From JAAAOZ01 sp964496595 (lineage in GTDB: Bacteria; Chloroflexota; Anaerolineae; B4-G1; SLSP01), in assembly GCA_964496595.1 (NCBI GenBank), contig CAZCAI010000085.1, positions 1 to 21,022 on the forward strand: DNA of 21,022 nucleotides, given 5' to 3'. The translations under genes and the position numbers were made by a program. The notes beneath the pieces were generated by a model. That model saw only the letters and a program-made list of their open reading frames with translations, was not told where the DNA came from and did not search any database. Positions 12,787 to 21,014 of the stretch are shown here, one piece after another (within the stretch, counting starts at the first letter, position 1; every line of letters starts with the position of its first letter).

Positions 12787-15700
12787 TCACTCCATGCGCA
12801 TCACCACGGGGAGGTAAACCTCTCGCGGCGTGATCCGCCACCATTGACGCATCTCCCAGCGCTGGCCCGCGCCGTCCTCCACAATCGCGTCGACGCGCAC
12901 TTCCTGATCGACCCGGTAGGCGCGCAGCGGCAAGGTTATGAGTTTGGTGCTCTCTGGCGCGATCTCCCCTTCCCACAATAGCTCCGACCAGCCCTGCCGA
13001 ATGTAGTAATAGTCTTCGGGAATGGTTGCCGTGATTTCTCCTGTTGTGCCATCGGTGGCCCAACTGCGCACGCTGGCGTGGGTCGCCGTCCCCGTCCCGG
13101 CGTTGCGGAGCGCGAAGGTCAGCGTGGTCGGCTCCTGCACCAGCAGCGTCGATCCCGCCGGCGATAGCCACCCGCTCGCGCTGAGATCTGCCCCGCCGAT
13201 GTACAGATGCGCCGTCCGCGCGAACTCGAGCTGCATATCGCGCAACGTGATCCGTACCGTCGGCGTAAGAACCTCCCCCGCCGGGGCCGCGAGTCGTCCC
13301 TCCCACGTGAAGGTGAGCGGCGCGCCCGGCGCGACCTCGCCCTCCCACGTGAGTTCCCGCTCCTCTGGCTGATAGTGCATCTCCGCCGGGCGGGTTTCCA
13401 GGGCAATCTCCGGCGCGTGGACGTGCGAGACGTGCACCGCCTGGGCCTCCTCGGCGTCGTTGCGGAGCGCCAGTATATAATGAAGGCGCTCATCGGGCGC
13501 GGGGGCCGCGGGCGTGACCTGCCACGTGCTCTGCCCCAGCGGCGAGAGCCACGCGACGCCGTTGGCTAACGCCTTGGCGCGGGCGTCCTCCGGCAGCGTC
13601 TCCAGCGGCATCGCGTAGAAGACGGTGCGGGCCGCGCCCGGCTTCGTCTCCCCGGCGGCCAGCCCCAGCGGTTGCCCCGCGTCGCCGCGCATCAACGGCG
13701 CGATCCCTGGCTTGGGTTCCACCACATCCGTCCAATTCTGGAAGGGGAAATCCAACGCTGCCGGCCCCCACGTCCCGCCGGCGGGATGATCGGGGACGGC
13801 CTGCGCGCCTTCGGCCTGCTGCCCCTCGTACCAGAATTCGTAGCCGAAGCGTCTGGCCAAGGCGCTCCCGCCGTGATGATAGAGGAAATCCTGCGACGAG
13901 AGCAGCAATCGGCCGCCCTGATCCAAATAGGCCAGCAGACGCTCCGCCTCCTGGGGGAGGATGGGCGCGTGCCAATCGTAGCCCGTAAACCAGACGATGA
14001 TGGGATAGCGCGTGAGCGTCGCCGTCGATGGGGATGTGGCGCCCACCAATCCACCCAGGTTGTGGGCCGTGTCCCAGCGGTCGAAGGGGATGTTGCGACT
14101 AGCCAAAGACCCGATGTACGCTTCCTCCATTGGATACCAACGGTCGTCATCGACTAAGAGCACCGGCGCGGGCGTCTTCGTCGTGATCTGCTGGCTGATC
14201 TGTTTGCCGGAGGGCGCCGCGAGGATTGTGAGCGTCGCCGTGTCGATGTCGTGGATGCCGGCGGTGGGCGGGATGGCGACCTGGAGCGTGACGGTGTTCC
14301 ACTCGCAGGGCTGGATGATGGTCGTTTGGGGCTGGATGTGGCTGGCCCAGCGGTTGCCCTCCAGCGAAAGATTCGCCATCTCCTGCGATCCGGCGTAGCC
14401 CGTGTGGCGCAGGTGCAGCGTGTGGGTGAGCGTCTCGCCCGGCATCCCGATCACCGTGATGGGCGTGGCGGCTCGCAGCTCAAGCCCGCTGGTGGCCGGG
14501 GGTTGGAGCAGCCAATCCAAGGAGCGCGTCATTACCGCCTGGCGCGCTGGAAGGCCGGAGATCGTCTCGTAGCCGAACGCGAGGAAGGCCGCGCGATAGG
14601 GTGTACAGATGTGCGCGCCCGTCCCGCCGCCCGCGCCGGTCGCGTATTCCCAATGCAGATCGGCCACGTGGGGATCGGAGAGCGCGATGGCGTCGGGCGA
14701 CGTTAGATCCGCGCCGGCCAGCGTGATGGTGAGCGGCGCCAGCGGCGTCAGGGCGTGGAGCTGGTCCGATCCGGCGTCATCCGCCGTGAGGGCTACCCCC
14801 ATCTGATCGCGCAGGTAGATTTGATACCCCGTCCGCCCTCCGGCATCGTAATAAGCGACGTTCGGCCCGCTGAGGAAAAGCCGCCCGCCCGCCGCCAGGT
14901 AATCGTGCAGAACGCCGCCTGCGCCGGCCAGCCCCGGCGATCCGCGCGGCGACGACCAGAGCACCACATCGTAGGCGGCCAACGCGCTGAGGTCGGGCGC
15001 ATCCACCCCTGGCGATTTGATGCGCGCCTCGTCGTAGGTGTAGTCCAGGCTGTCCAGCGTCTCCCGCCAGCGGCCGAGCCGGCTGCCGTAGTGCCAGGCG
15101 CCATCGTCCATCAGCAGCAGCTTGGGGATGGGGCTGAGCGTGAGATCCTGCTCCGTGCGCGCCCCGGCCTGGATCGAGACGGCGGCGGTCGCGACTTTGT
15201 AGCCCAGCGGGCGCGCCTCCAACGTGTACTTCCCCGCCGGCGCGGAGAGCTGATAGGCGCCATCCACGTCGGTCGTCGTGGTGAGCGGCGTACCTCGCAA
15301 GCGCAGCGTGATCGTCTGAGGCGGCGTCTGGCCGGGCGCGACGGTGACGCGCCCCTGGAGCGCGCCCTCCGCGAGCGGGCGCAGCGTGAAATCCAACCGC
15401 TGATCCTCCCCCGCGCGCGCGGGCAGATGCCAGCGGCGCTGCGGGACGTGGGCGAAGGCGGAGATCGTTAGATCATAGAGGCCGGGCCGCAGCGCCAGCA
15501 GATAGCGTCCATCGGCCTGTGTGGTGGCTGTGGCGGGACGTCCGTCTTCGCCGTGCGGGATGGCCTGGAGCGTGGCGTCGCGAATCGCTGCGCCCGTGCG
15601 CGCATCCCGCACCGTGCCTGTGATCTGGCTCATCGCGGCGACCTCCACGAGCGCGGCGAAGGCGTCGATGCGTCCCCAGCCGCTGTTGTTGTTGGGGATG

Positions 15701-17094
15701 GCGTCTCCCAGGGGGATGGCGGTGCGCGTGAGGATCTGCGTCACTTCTATGATGGAGAGCGTCGGGCTGACACTGCGCATCAGCCCGATCACGCCCACGA
15801 CGTGGGGCGTGGCCATCGAAGTGCCGTTGTACTCCTGATGGATGCCGCCCACGACCGAGGAGTTCACATTGACGCCCGGCGCGACGATGGTCGGCTTCTT
15901 CTGATCCCAGGGCGACGGGCCGCGACTGGAGAAGTAGGCCACCTCGTCATCGGGATCGCTGGCGCCGATGGCGAGCGCGTTGGGCAGGCTGGCGGGGGAT
16001 CCGACGGAGTGCGCGCCGGGGCCGGTGTTGCCGGCCGCGAAGACGGGCAGGATGCCGGCGGCCTGGAGCACGTCGATATCTTCCAGAAAAGTTTTGTCAT
16101 AACTAAGGCGCGAACTCCACGAGCAATTGACCACGTCCGGCGCGTTGGCGGGATCGCCATCCGGCGCCAACAGCCACTGGAATCCGGCGTGGATCCAGGA
16201 GACGTAGCCCGCGCCATCGCCGTTGAGGATCTTCACGCCGATCCACCGGGCGCCGGGGGCGACGCCGATGGGCGCCTGGCCCGCCGCTGTGCCGGCGACG
16301 TGCGTGCCGTGGCCGTGGTCATCGTAGGGGTAGACGCCATCATTGACGGGATCGAACCACGAGGCGGCGTGGTGGAAGAGGTCGTGGCCCGCGTTGCCGC
16401 GATAGTTAGTCTGGAGCGCCGGGTGCCGGAATTCGACGCCGGTGTCCATAATCGCGATGACCGCGCCGGTTCCGGTGATACCCAGAGAGTTATGCACCTC
16501 CGGCGCGCGGATCTTCTCGACGCCCCACGGCGGCGCCTCATCCAGTCGGAACGTCTCCGCGCCGTCGGCGAAGGGCGGCGGCTCGATGTACGTTTGGTAG
16601 TGATCCAAGGACAACGCCTCGACTGCCGGGGAGGTTGCCAACTGCTGGATGAGCGCCGGGTGCGCTGTGAGGGCGAGTCCGTGGATGATCCACAGATCGC
16701 GCTGCGCGACGAGATCGCCCTGGGCGGCCGCCGATGCGAGGAGGGGCGTCAGCGGCGCGACGGCCTGCTCGAAGGTCGCCTGGCGCGTCTGCACGAGCGC
16801 GGCTCGTTGCGCGACGCGGTTAGCGGCGTCCTGCGTGGCGCTGGATGCTCGCAGCGGCGGCGCATCCGGCGTGCGCAGCGTGACGATCACGCGCAGGGGA
16901 TCATCGGGGGCGGCGGCGGCCAGCGCCTCCTGCAACGCCGGCTCGATCTCCGGCGTCAGCGGCGCGAACCAGGCGGGCAAGAGCGTGGGGTTTGCCGGCG
17001 CGGCGCTGCGAGCGGGTGGGGCGCTGCCGAGCGTGGTGAATAAGATCATCAAGAGCGTTGCGAGGCGGATCGCGTTACGTTGGGTGGCGTTCAT
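12787..17094 (-). CDS. Secreted multidomain subtilisin-like (S8) serine protease
   Basis: A 1435-residue exported endopeptidase. Residues 1-~31 are a Sec signal peptide (hydrophobic LATLLMILFTTLG, then a SAPPARSAA cleavage region), followed by a propeptide (~40-190). The S8 domain (~200-500) has D217 in AIMDTG, H262 in HGHGTHVAGT and S426 in NGTSMATPH. Next come two carboxypeptidase-regulatory-like beta domains (~505-640, ITGTVRDARTG and LQGRVTVAPG), two flavodoxin-like modules similar to class I glutamine-amidotransferase folds (~655-780, LLLMDDGAW; ~975-1120, VLLVDDDRW) around a beta domain, and two CARDB/DUF11-like beta domains. It ends VYLPVVMRME, a tail type I recall from Chloroflexota secreted proteins. 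ATG 17094 is chosen for the signal peptide and a GAGAGG site eight bases upstream. The open frame to 17265 crosses the likely promoter. It probably degrades extracellular protein and is unlinked to the CHAT operon. Confidence 0.92.
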   Translation of the reverse strand: MNATQRNAIRLATLLMILFTTLGSAPPARSAAPANPTLLPAWFAPLTPEIEPALQEALAAAAPDDPLRVIVTLRTPDAPPLRASSATQDAANRVAQRAALVQTRQATFEQAVAPLTPLLASAAAQGDLVAQRDLWIIHGLALTAHPALIQQLATSPAVEALSLDHYQTYIEPPPFADGAETFRLDEAPPWGVEKIRAPEVHNSLGITGTGAVIAIMDTGVEFRHPALQTNYRGNAGHDLFHHAASWFDPVNDGVYPYDDHGHGTHVAGTAAGQAPIGVAPGARWIGVKILNGDGAGYVSWIHAGFQWLLAPDGDPANAPDVVNCSWSSRLSYDKTFLEDIDVLQAAGILPVFAAGNTGPGAHSVGSPASLPNALAIGASDPDDEVAYFSSRGPSPWDQKKPTIVAPGVNVNSSVVGGIHQEYNGTSMATPHVVGVIGLMRSVSPTLSIIEVTQILTRTAIPLGDAIPNNNSGWGRIDAFAALVEVAAMSQITGTVRDARTGAAIRDATLQAIPHGEDGRPATATTQADGRYLLALRPGLYDLTISAFAHVPQRRWHLPARAGEDQRLDFTLRPLAEGALQGRVTVAPGQTPPQTITLRLRGTPLTTTTDVDGAYQLSAPAGKYTLEARPLGYKVATAAVSIQAGARTEQDLTLSPIPKLLLMDDGAWHYGSRLGRWRETLDSLDYTYDEARIKSPGVDAPDLSALAAYDVVLWSSPRGSPGLAGAGGVLHDYLAAGGRLFLSGPNVAYYDAGGRTGYQIYLRDQMGVALTADDAGSDQLHALTPLAPLTITLAGADLTSPDAIALSDPHVADLHWEYATGAGGGTGAHICTPYRAAFLAFGYETISGLPARQAVMTRSLDWLLQPPATSGLELRAATPITVIGMPGETLTHTLHLRHTGYAGSQEMANLSLEGNRWASHIQPQTTIIQPCEWNTVTLQVAIPPTAGIHDIDTATLTILAAPSGKQISQQITTKTPAPVLLVDDDRWYPMEEAYIGSLASRNIPFDRWDTAHNLGGLVGATSPSTATLTRYPIIVWFTGYDWHAPILPQEAERLLAYLDQGGRLLLSSQDFLYHHGGSALARRFGYEFWYEGQQAEGAQAVPDHPAGGTWGPAALDFPFQNWTDVVEPKPGIAPLMRGDAGQPLGLAAGETKPGAARTVFYAMPLETLPEDARAKALANGVAWLSPLGQSTWQVTPAAPAPDERLHYILALRNDAEEAQAVHVSHVHAPEIALETRPAEMHYQPEERELTWEGEVAPGAPLTFTWEGRLAAPAGEVLTPTVRITLRDMQLEFARTAHLYIGGADLSASGWLSPAGSTLLVQEPTTLTFALRNAGTGTATHASVRSWATDGTTGEITATIPEDYYYIRQGWSELLWEGEIAPESTKLITLPLRAYRVDQEVRVDAIVEDGAGQRWEMRQWWRITPREVYLPVVMRME

Positions 17095-17188
17095 TTTACA
17101 TTCCTCTCGGGTTGTGTTCAGCTCAACAGAGGGCGGCAGATATATGCGCTTCATCTGCTCTATCTGCTGATAAAAACCTATACTTGAC

Positions 17189-17217
17189 AGTGTCCGGTCA
17201 TTGACACTTTCATTATA
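17189..17217 (-). promoter_or_regulatory. Candidate -10 box and inverted-repeat operator upstream of the subtilase
   Basis: The minus strand carries a perfect TATAAT (complement of 17212-17217) but no good -35 at the expected distance. Immediately downstream lies the inverted repeat AGTGTC-N8-GACACT (17189-17208). A -10 without a -35 beside a dyad is typical of an activated or repressed promoter. This reading is an inference. Confidence 0.4.
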
Positions 17218-17258
17218 ACCCGATCCGCCACAGAGGATATAGCGAGGCTGATTTTCTC

Positions 17259-17286
17259 TTGACAATTTCGCGGGGTGCGATAGAAT
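17259..17286 (+). promoter_or_regulatory. Sigma70 promoter of tRNA-Phe
   Basis: A perfect TTGACA (17259-17264) and TAGAAT (17281-17286) are separated by 16 bases. The predicted start (~17293) is a few bases before the tRNA 5' end at 17297. Confidence 0.88.
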
Positions 17287-17296
17287 AGCAACCGTT

Positions 17297-17370
17297 GCCG
17301 AGATAGCTCAGTTCGGTAGAGCAGTGGACTGAAAATCCATGTGTCCCGAGTTCAATTCTCGGTCTCGGCA
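17297..17370 (+). tRNA. tRNA-Phe (GAA)
   Basis: A complete cloverleaf: acceptor GCCGAGA/TCTCGGC, D-stem GCTC/GAGC, anticodon stem GTGGA/TCCAT around CTGAAAA (GAA, Phe), and T-arm CCGAG-TTCAATT-CTCGG. The discriminator is A at 17370 and CCA is not encoded (CTA follows). It has its own promoter and terminator. Together with the HTH and helicase genes behind it, it could be an island attachment site. Confidence 0.96.
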
Positions 17371-17443
17371 CTACTTAACAGGCCTAAGGTGTTTGTCCCG
17401 GCGCAACGCCAAACAAACAGTTATTGTGTCTGTTAATGTTCAT

Positions 17444-17491
17444 AAATGGGATTGCGGGAGCTGCCAGGCTACAACCGCGATCCCATTTTTT
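17444..17491. terminator. Rho-independent terminator after tRNA-Phe, probably bidirectional
   Basis: A 14-bp stem (AAATGGGATTGCGG at 17444-17457 with CCGCGATCCCATTT at 17475-17488, one G:U) has a 17-base loop and runs into six Ts. It ends the tRNA-Phe transcript. The A-rich left arm gives a shorter T-run for the convergent minus-strand HTH gene ending at 17496. Confidence 0.88.
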
Positions 17492-17495
17492 GCGT

Positions 17496-17738
17496 TTAGG
17501 AGGCCGTTTCTTCCTCTTCGGAGGAGGAGGCGGCCTTTTCGCGTTCCTCCAACCACTGCTGGCCAACCTCTTCAGGGATGAACCACGCATTGGCTCGTTT
17601 GTACGCACCTTCAAATTTACCAGAGGCGCATCGATTCCGAATACAGCGTGGCGTGACCCTACGGCCTCTGCCATTGTACGCGATAAAGAGATCCGTGTCG
17701 GCTGAAAATCTAATTTTGCATCCTCTACGAATTAGCAT
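17496..17738 (-). CDS. Small excisionase-like helix-turn-helix protein
   Basis: An 80-residue basic protein with an acidic Ser/Glu tail. Residues ~28-66 (VTPRCIRNRCASGKFEGAY, then WFIPEEVGQQWLEE) fit the second half of HTH_17/excisionase domains: recognition helix, 'SGKF-GA' turn, Trp-x-Ile-Pro strand and closing helix. The first helix of such domains is not obvious. ATG 17738 lies only ~12 bases after a perfect TATAAT (complement of 17750-17755) and has no Shine-Dalgarno, so the mRNA may be leaderless. I see no -35. It is convergent with tRNA-Phe and divergent from the PLD-SNF2 gene. It is likely a DNA-binding regulator or a recombination directionality factor, the latter only if an integrase lies nearby. 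Confidence 0.6.
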   Translation of the reverse strand: MLIRRGCKIRFSADTDLFIAYNGRGRRVTPRCIRNRCASGKFEGAYKRANAWFIPEEVGQQWLEEREKAASSSEEEETAS

Positions 17739-17933
17739 ATACTAAAAGCATTATAAAAAGAAATTGCCCCGCGACGTTCACACCGTCCGGGGCACGGCCA
17801 GGCGACAGCGCTCGCCGGCGAGGTTAGTATAGCACAAGCGTTATTTTTCGCACCCTCGCCCCCGCGCGCTAACGTCACTTTGTGACGCCGCCGGGGGCGA
17901 TTTGTATGTTACAAGCCACCGAGGACAAAACCT
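17739..17933. promoter_or_regulatory. Divergent intergenic region with nested inverted repeats
   Basis: Besides the TATAAT of the minus-strand gene, it holds a hairpin at 17766-17793 (GCCCCG, GACG / CGTC, CGGGGC with one bulge) and a nested dyad at 17856-17900: outer arms TCGCCCCCG/CGGGGGCGA, 9 bp, enclosing inner palindrome CGTCAC-TTT-GTGACG (17873-17887). The nested dyad sits 33 bases before ATG 17934, so it will fold in the helicase leader RNA or act as an operator. I could not place a convincing plus-strand -35/-10 pair. Confidence 0.55.
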
Positions 17934-20900
17934 ATGACACAACGCGCCTCTAAGTCAGCGACGAACTTGTTCATCGTCGATAACAGCGACGAGGATTGGA
18001 AAGTCGTAGACTATCTCCGCCAATGGACTGAGATCGCCCGCGCTTTTGATATTGCCACCGGTTACTTCGAGATTGGTGCGCTGCTGGCGCTGGATGGCTT
18101 TTGGCAGAAGCTTGATCATATCCGCATTTTGATGGGCGATGAGGTCTCTCTGCGCACGAAGCGAGCGTTTGAAGAGAGTCTGGCGGATATCCTGGGAAAA
18201 CTCGATGAGAGCCTGGAGGATGAGAAGGAGCAGGACGACTTCCTCACAGGCGTGCCGGGGATTGTACAAGCGCTCAAGGATAGAAAAATCCTGGCCCGCG
18301 TCTATCGCAAGAGGAAATTCCACGCCAAAGCCTATATCACTCACGGCAGAATGGAGGTGATTGGCTCGACGGCCCTGGTAGGTTCGAGCAACTTCACCTC
18401 CCCAGGGCTGACCCAGAACGTGGAGCTTAATGTGCAGCTTCAGCGCGAGGTCGAGCGACTCCAAGAATGGTACGAAACCCATTGGGATAAAGCCGAGGAT
18501 GTGACCCCCGAAGTTTTACGCACCATCGAGCGCCACACGCGCGAATATACCCCTTTTGAAGTCTATGCCCGCGCGATGGGTGCCTACTTCCAGGCGCACG
18601 AACTCTCCGTCAGCGAGTGGGAGAAGACCGAGTCGAAGATGTACCCGGTGCTCGATCACTACCAGCGTGAGGGATACCACAACCTGATGCAGATCGCGCG
18701 GCGTTACAACGGCGCGTTGCTGTGCGATGGCGTTGGGCTGGGGAAGACCTTTATCGGCCTGATGGTCATCGAGCGGTTGCTGCGCGACCGCAAGCGCGTA
18801 GCGCTCTTCGTTCCTAAAGCTGCCCGGAAGGACGTGTGGGAAGTTAAGCTAAAGCGCTTTTTGCCGGAAGCGCGGGGCCGCTTCACGAATCTGGCAATCT
18901 ACAATCATACCGATCTCCTGCGGGGTCGTGAATATCCAGAATTGATGCAAGAGGTCGCGGATGAAGCGGATGCCATCGTCATCGACGAGGCGCACCATTT
19001 CCGCAACACAACGTCGGATCGCCGGGATAAACTGTACGATATCGCCGGCGATAAGCAGCTCTTTCTGCTCACGGCGACGCCGATCAACAACAGCCTCTAC
19101 GATCTGATGCATCTCATCGAACTCTTCTCCCGCGAAGACCCGGGCTATTTTAGTGACGCCCCGCTGGGTATTCACACGTTGCGAGGTCATTTTCGGAAGA
19201 TGGAGCGGGCGCTGGACGCGATTGTCGGCGGCGATAGCCATGTCGAGATCGACGCGCAGTCCGCCGAGGAGATGCTCTCCAAGGATGATCTGTTCCAAGA
19301 GTTGGTCGTGCAGCGCAGCCGCTCCTACGTCAAGCGCAGCCTGAAGCAGCACGGCGGCCAACGGGTCTCCTTTCCGATCCGCAAAGCCCCTCACGTAGCC
19401 GATTACTCGCTCGCTCAGACCTACGGCGACCTGCTCAAAAGCTTAGAAGAAGCCTTTCTGAAGGGCCAGCCGCTCGTCACGCTCCCCATCTACTATCCGT
19501 TGGCCTATTATCGCGGCGATGATGAGTCCATTGATCCGATGGTCGAGGGCCGGCAGAAGCAGGTCGTCGGCCTGATCCGCACGCTGCTGCTCAAGCGTTT
19601 CGAGAGTTCCGCCACGGCCTTCGAGGCGACCTGTGAGGATCTGTTGCTCAAGCTGCTCTACTTCGTCCGCCTGCACAGCCCCAAATACGCTGCCCGATGG
19701 GAAGGTCAACACGCAGCGTTGATGTCCCGCATCGCGGAGGATCTTCGTGAGCGCGGCTTGCGCGATGCTGAAGAGGAGGAGCTGGACGAGGACATCATCC
19801 CCGAGGAGTTCAAGAAGAAGATCAAAAAGCTGGATAATAAAGAGTACAATGTCACCGAGATTGTGATGGAGACCGGCCTCGATATGGACCAGTTGGCGCA
19901 GTTCCTCGAAGAGTTGGAAGGGTTTAGCCCCGCCCAGGATGACAAGCTCCAGACGCTGATCGGCTTGCTTCAGAACAACCCACTGCTGCGAGATCACAAG
20001 GTACTGATCTTCACCGAATATGTGGATACAGCCCGTTATCTTGAGCGCCAGTTGCGCGCCGCCGGCATCGGGCCGCTGGACGAGGTGGATAGCCTCACCA
20101 GACGGGACCGCAGCGACATTATCCGCGCCTTTTCGCCTTACTACAATGAATCCAGTAGCGCCGATCTGGCGGAAGAGGGCCTTCAGGAGACGCGCGTCCT
20201 GATCTCCACCGATGTGCTCTCCGAGGGTCTCAACTTGCAGGATGCCGCGTGCATCATCAACTACGACCTGCACTGGAACCCCGTCCGGCTGATGCAGCGC
20301 ATCGGGCGCGTGGATCGTCGCCTTGACCCGGAGATTGAAGCGCAGATGATCGCCGATCATCCTGAGCTTGAACAAATCCGGGGCGCCGTCTGGCTATGGA
20401 ATTTCTTGCCGCCGGACGAGCTGAACCGCATCCTCAGTCTCTACGAGCGCGTGACCCACAAGACGCTGCGCATTTCCAAGACCTTCGGCATCGAAGGCCG
20501 CCAGTTGTTGACGCCGGAGGATGATTACGAGGCTCTCAAGGAGTTCAACAAGGCCTACGAGGGGACGACGACCTCGACTGAGGAGATGCACCTGACTTAC
20601 CAGCAATTGCTCCAAGATCATCCCGATCTGGCCGACCGGTTGGCGCGGATGCCTTTGCGGATATTCAGCGGCAAAGCGCACCCCCAGAAACTCGCCCCCG
20701 ATGCGCGAGCGGTCTTTTTCTGTTACCGCCTGCCGGCCAGGGATGCTAAGACGGAGGAATGGTCGGACGAGGCCGGCTTCACGCGCTGGTATCTCTACGA
20801 TCTGGAGACGGCGCAGATCCAGGACGACGCCACGCGCATCTTCCCCTTGATCGAATCCACCCCGGACACCCCGCGCCAGACGGCGACGCCGAAGAAGCAT

Positions 20901-21014
20901 CTGACCGAGATCCGGCGCGAGATGGATCGGCATATCAAAAACACGTATCTGAAGAAAATCCAGGCCCCGCAAGGCGTCAAGGCGACGCTGCTGGCCTGGA
21001 TGGAGTTGGTGTGA
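17934..21014 (+). CDS. PLD-nuclease-like / SNF2-family helicase fusion, probable DNA defence protein
   Basis: A 1026-residue cytoplasmic protein. Residues ~10-190 form a phospholipase D-like domain with H130-x-K132 in FHAKAYITHG and GSSNFTSPGL (150-159), the HKD pattern of PLD nucleases, present once. Helicase lobe 1 follows: GVGLGKT (266-272, K271), DEAHHFRN (351-358) and LLTATPINN (~381-389). An insertion with coiled-coil character (~590-660) precedes lobe 2: LIFTEYVDTARYL, STDVLSEGLNLQ (D760) and QRIGRVDR (788-795), with R792/R795 as arginine fingers. The build is like RapA/HepA and DrmD ATPases with an added nuclease-like head. It would translocate on duplex DNA and cut or remodel it. ATG 17934 follows CGAGGA. 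It ends 8 bases before the window edge, so any partner methyltransferase or nuclease gene would lie outside. Confidence 0.9.
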   Translation: MTQRASKSATNLFIVDNSDEDWKVVDYLRQWTEIARAFDIATGYFEIGALLALDGFWQKLDHIRILMGDEVSLRTKRAFEESLADILGKLDESLEDEKEQDDFLTGVPGIVQALKDRKILARVYRKRKFHAKAYITHGRMEVIGSTALVGSSNFTSPGLTQNVELNVQLQREVERLQEWYETHWDKAEDVTPEVLRTIERHTREYTPFEVYARAMGAYFQAHELSVSEWEKTESKMYPVLDHYQREGYHNLMQIARRYNGALLCDGVGLGKTFIGLMVIERLLRDRKRVALFVPKAARKDVWEVKLKRFLPEARGRFTNLAIYNHTDLLRGREYPELMQEVADEADAIVIDEAHHFRNTTSDRRDKLYDIAGDKQLFLLTATPINNSLYDLMHLIELFSREDPGYFSDAPLGIHTLRGHFRKMERALDAIVGGDSHVEIDAQSAEEMLSKDDLFQELVVQRSRSYVKRSLKQHGGQRVSFPIRKAPHVADYSLAQTYGDLLKSLEEAFLKGQPLVTLPIYYPLAYYRGDDESIDPMVEGRQKQVVGLIRTLLLKRFESSATAFEATCEDLLLKLLYFVRLHSPKYAARWEGQHAALMSRIAEDLRERGLRDAEEEELDEDIIPEEFKKKIKKLDNKEYNVTEIVMETGLDMDQLAQFLEELEGFSPAQDDKLQTLIGLLQNNPLLRDHKVLIFTEYVDTARYLERQLRAAGIGPLDEVDSLTRRDRSDIIRAFSPYYNESSSADLAEEGLQETRVLISTDVLSEGLNLQDAACIINYDLHWNPVRLMQRIGRVDRRLDPEIEAQMIADHPELEQIRGAVWLWNFLPPDELNRILSLYERVTHKTLRISKTFGIEGRQLLTPEDDYEALKEFNKAYEGTTTSTEEMHLTYQQLLQDHPDLADRLARMPLRIFSGKAHPQKLAPDARAVFFCYRLPARDAKTEEWSDEAGFTRWYLYDLETAQIQDDATRIFPLIESTPDTPRQTATPKKHLTEIRREMDRHIKNTYLKKIQAPQGVKATLLAWMELV

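Noticed and set aside
12438..12833. 131-codon plus-strand open frame
   Set aside because: It lies across the HD promoter, repeat copy B and the hairpins, and no start signal was seen.
15553..17043. 496-codon plus-strand open frame opposite the subtilase
   Set aside because: Arg/Gly/Asp-rich shadow of the high-GC antisense strand. No domain and no ribosome binding site, while the minus strand encodes an intact catalytic triad.
17181..17220. Plus-strand promoter from TTGACA at 17184-17189 with TATAAC at 17214-17219
   Set aside because: The spacer is 24 bases, too long for sigma70. The sequence is better read as part of the inverted repeat and the minus-strand -10.
17095..17265. N-terminal extension of the subtilase
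   Set aside because: It would put 57 residues before a clear signal peptide and crosses the likely promoter and operator region.
17339..17705. Plus-strand open frames after tRNA-Phe
   Set aside because: They start within the tRNA or cross the terminator, with no ribosome binding site. The minus-strand HTH frame is better supported.
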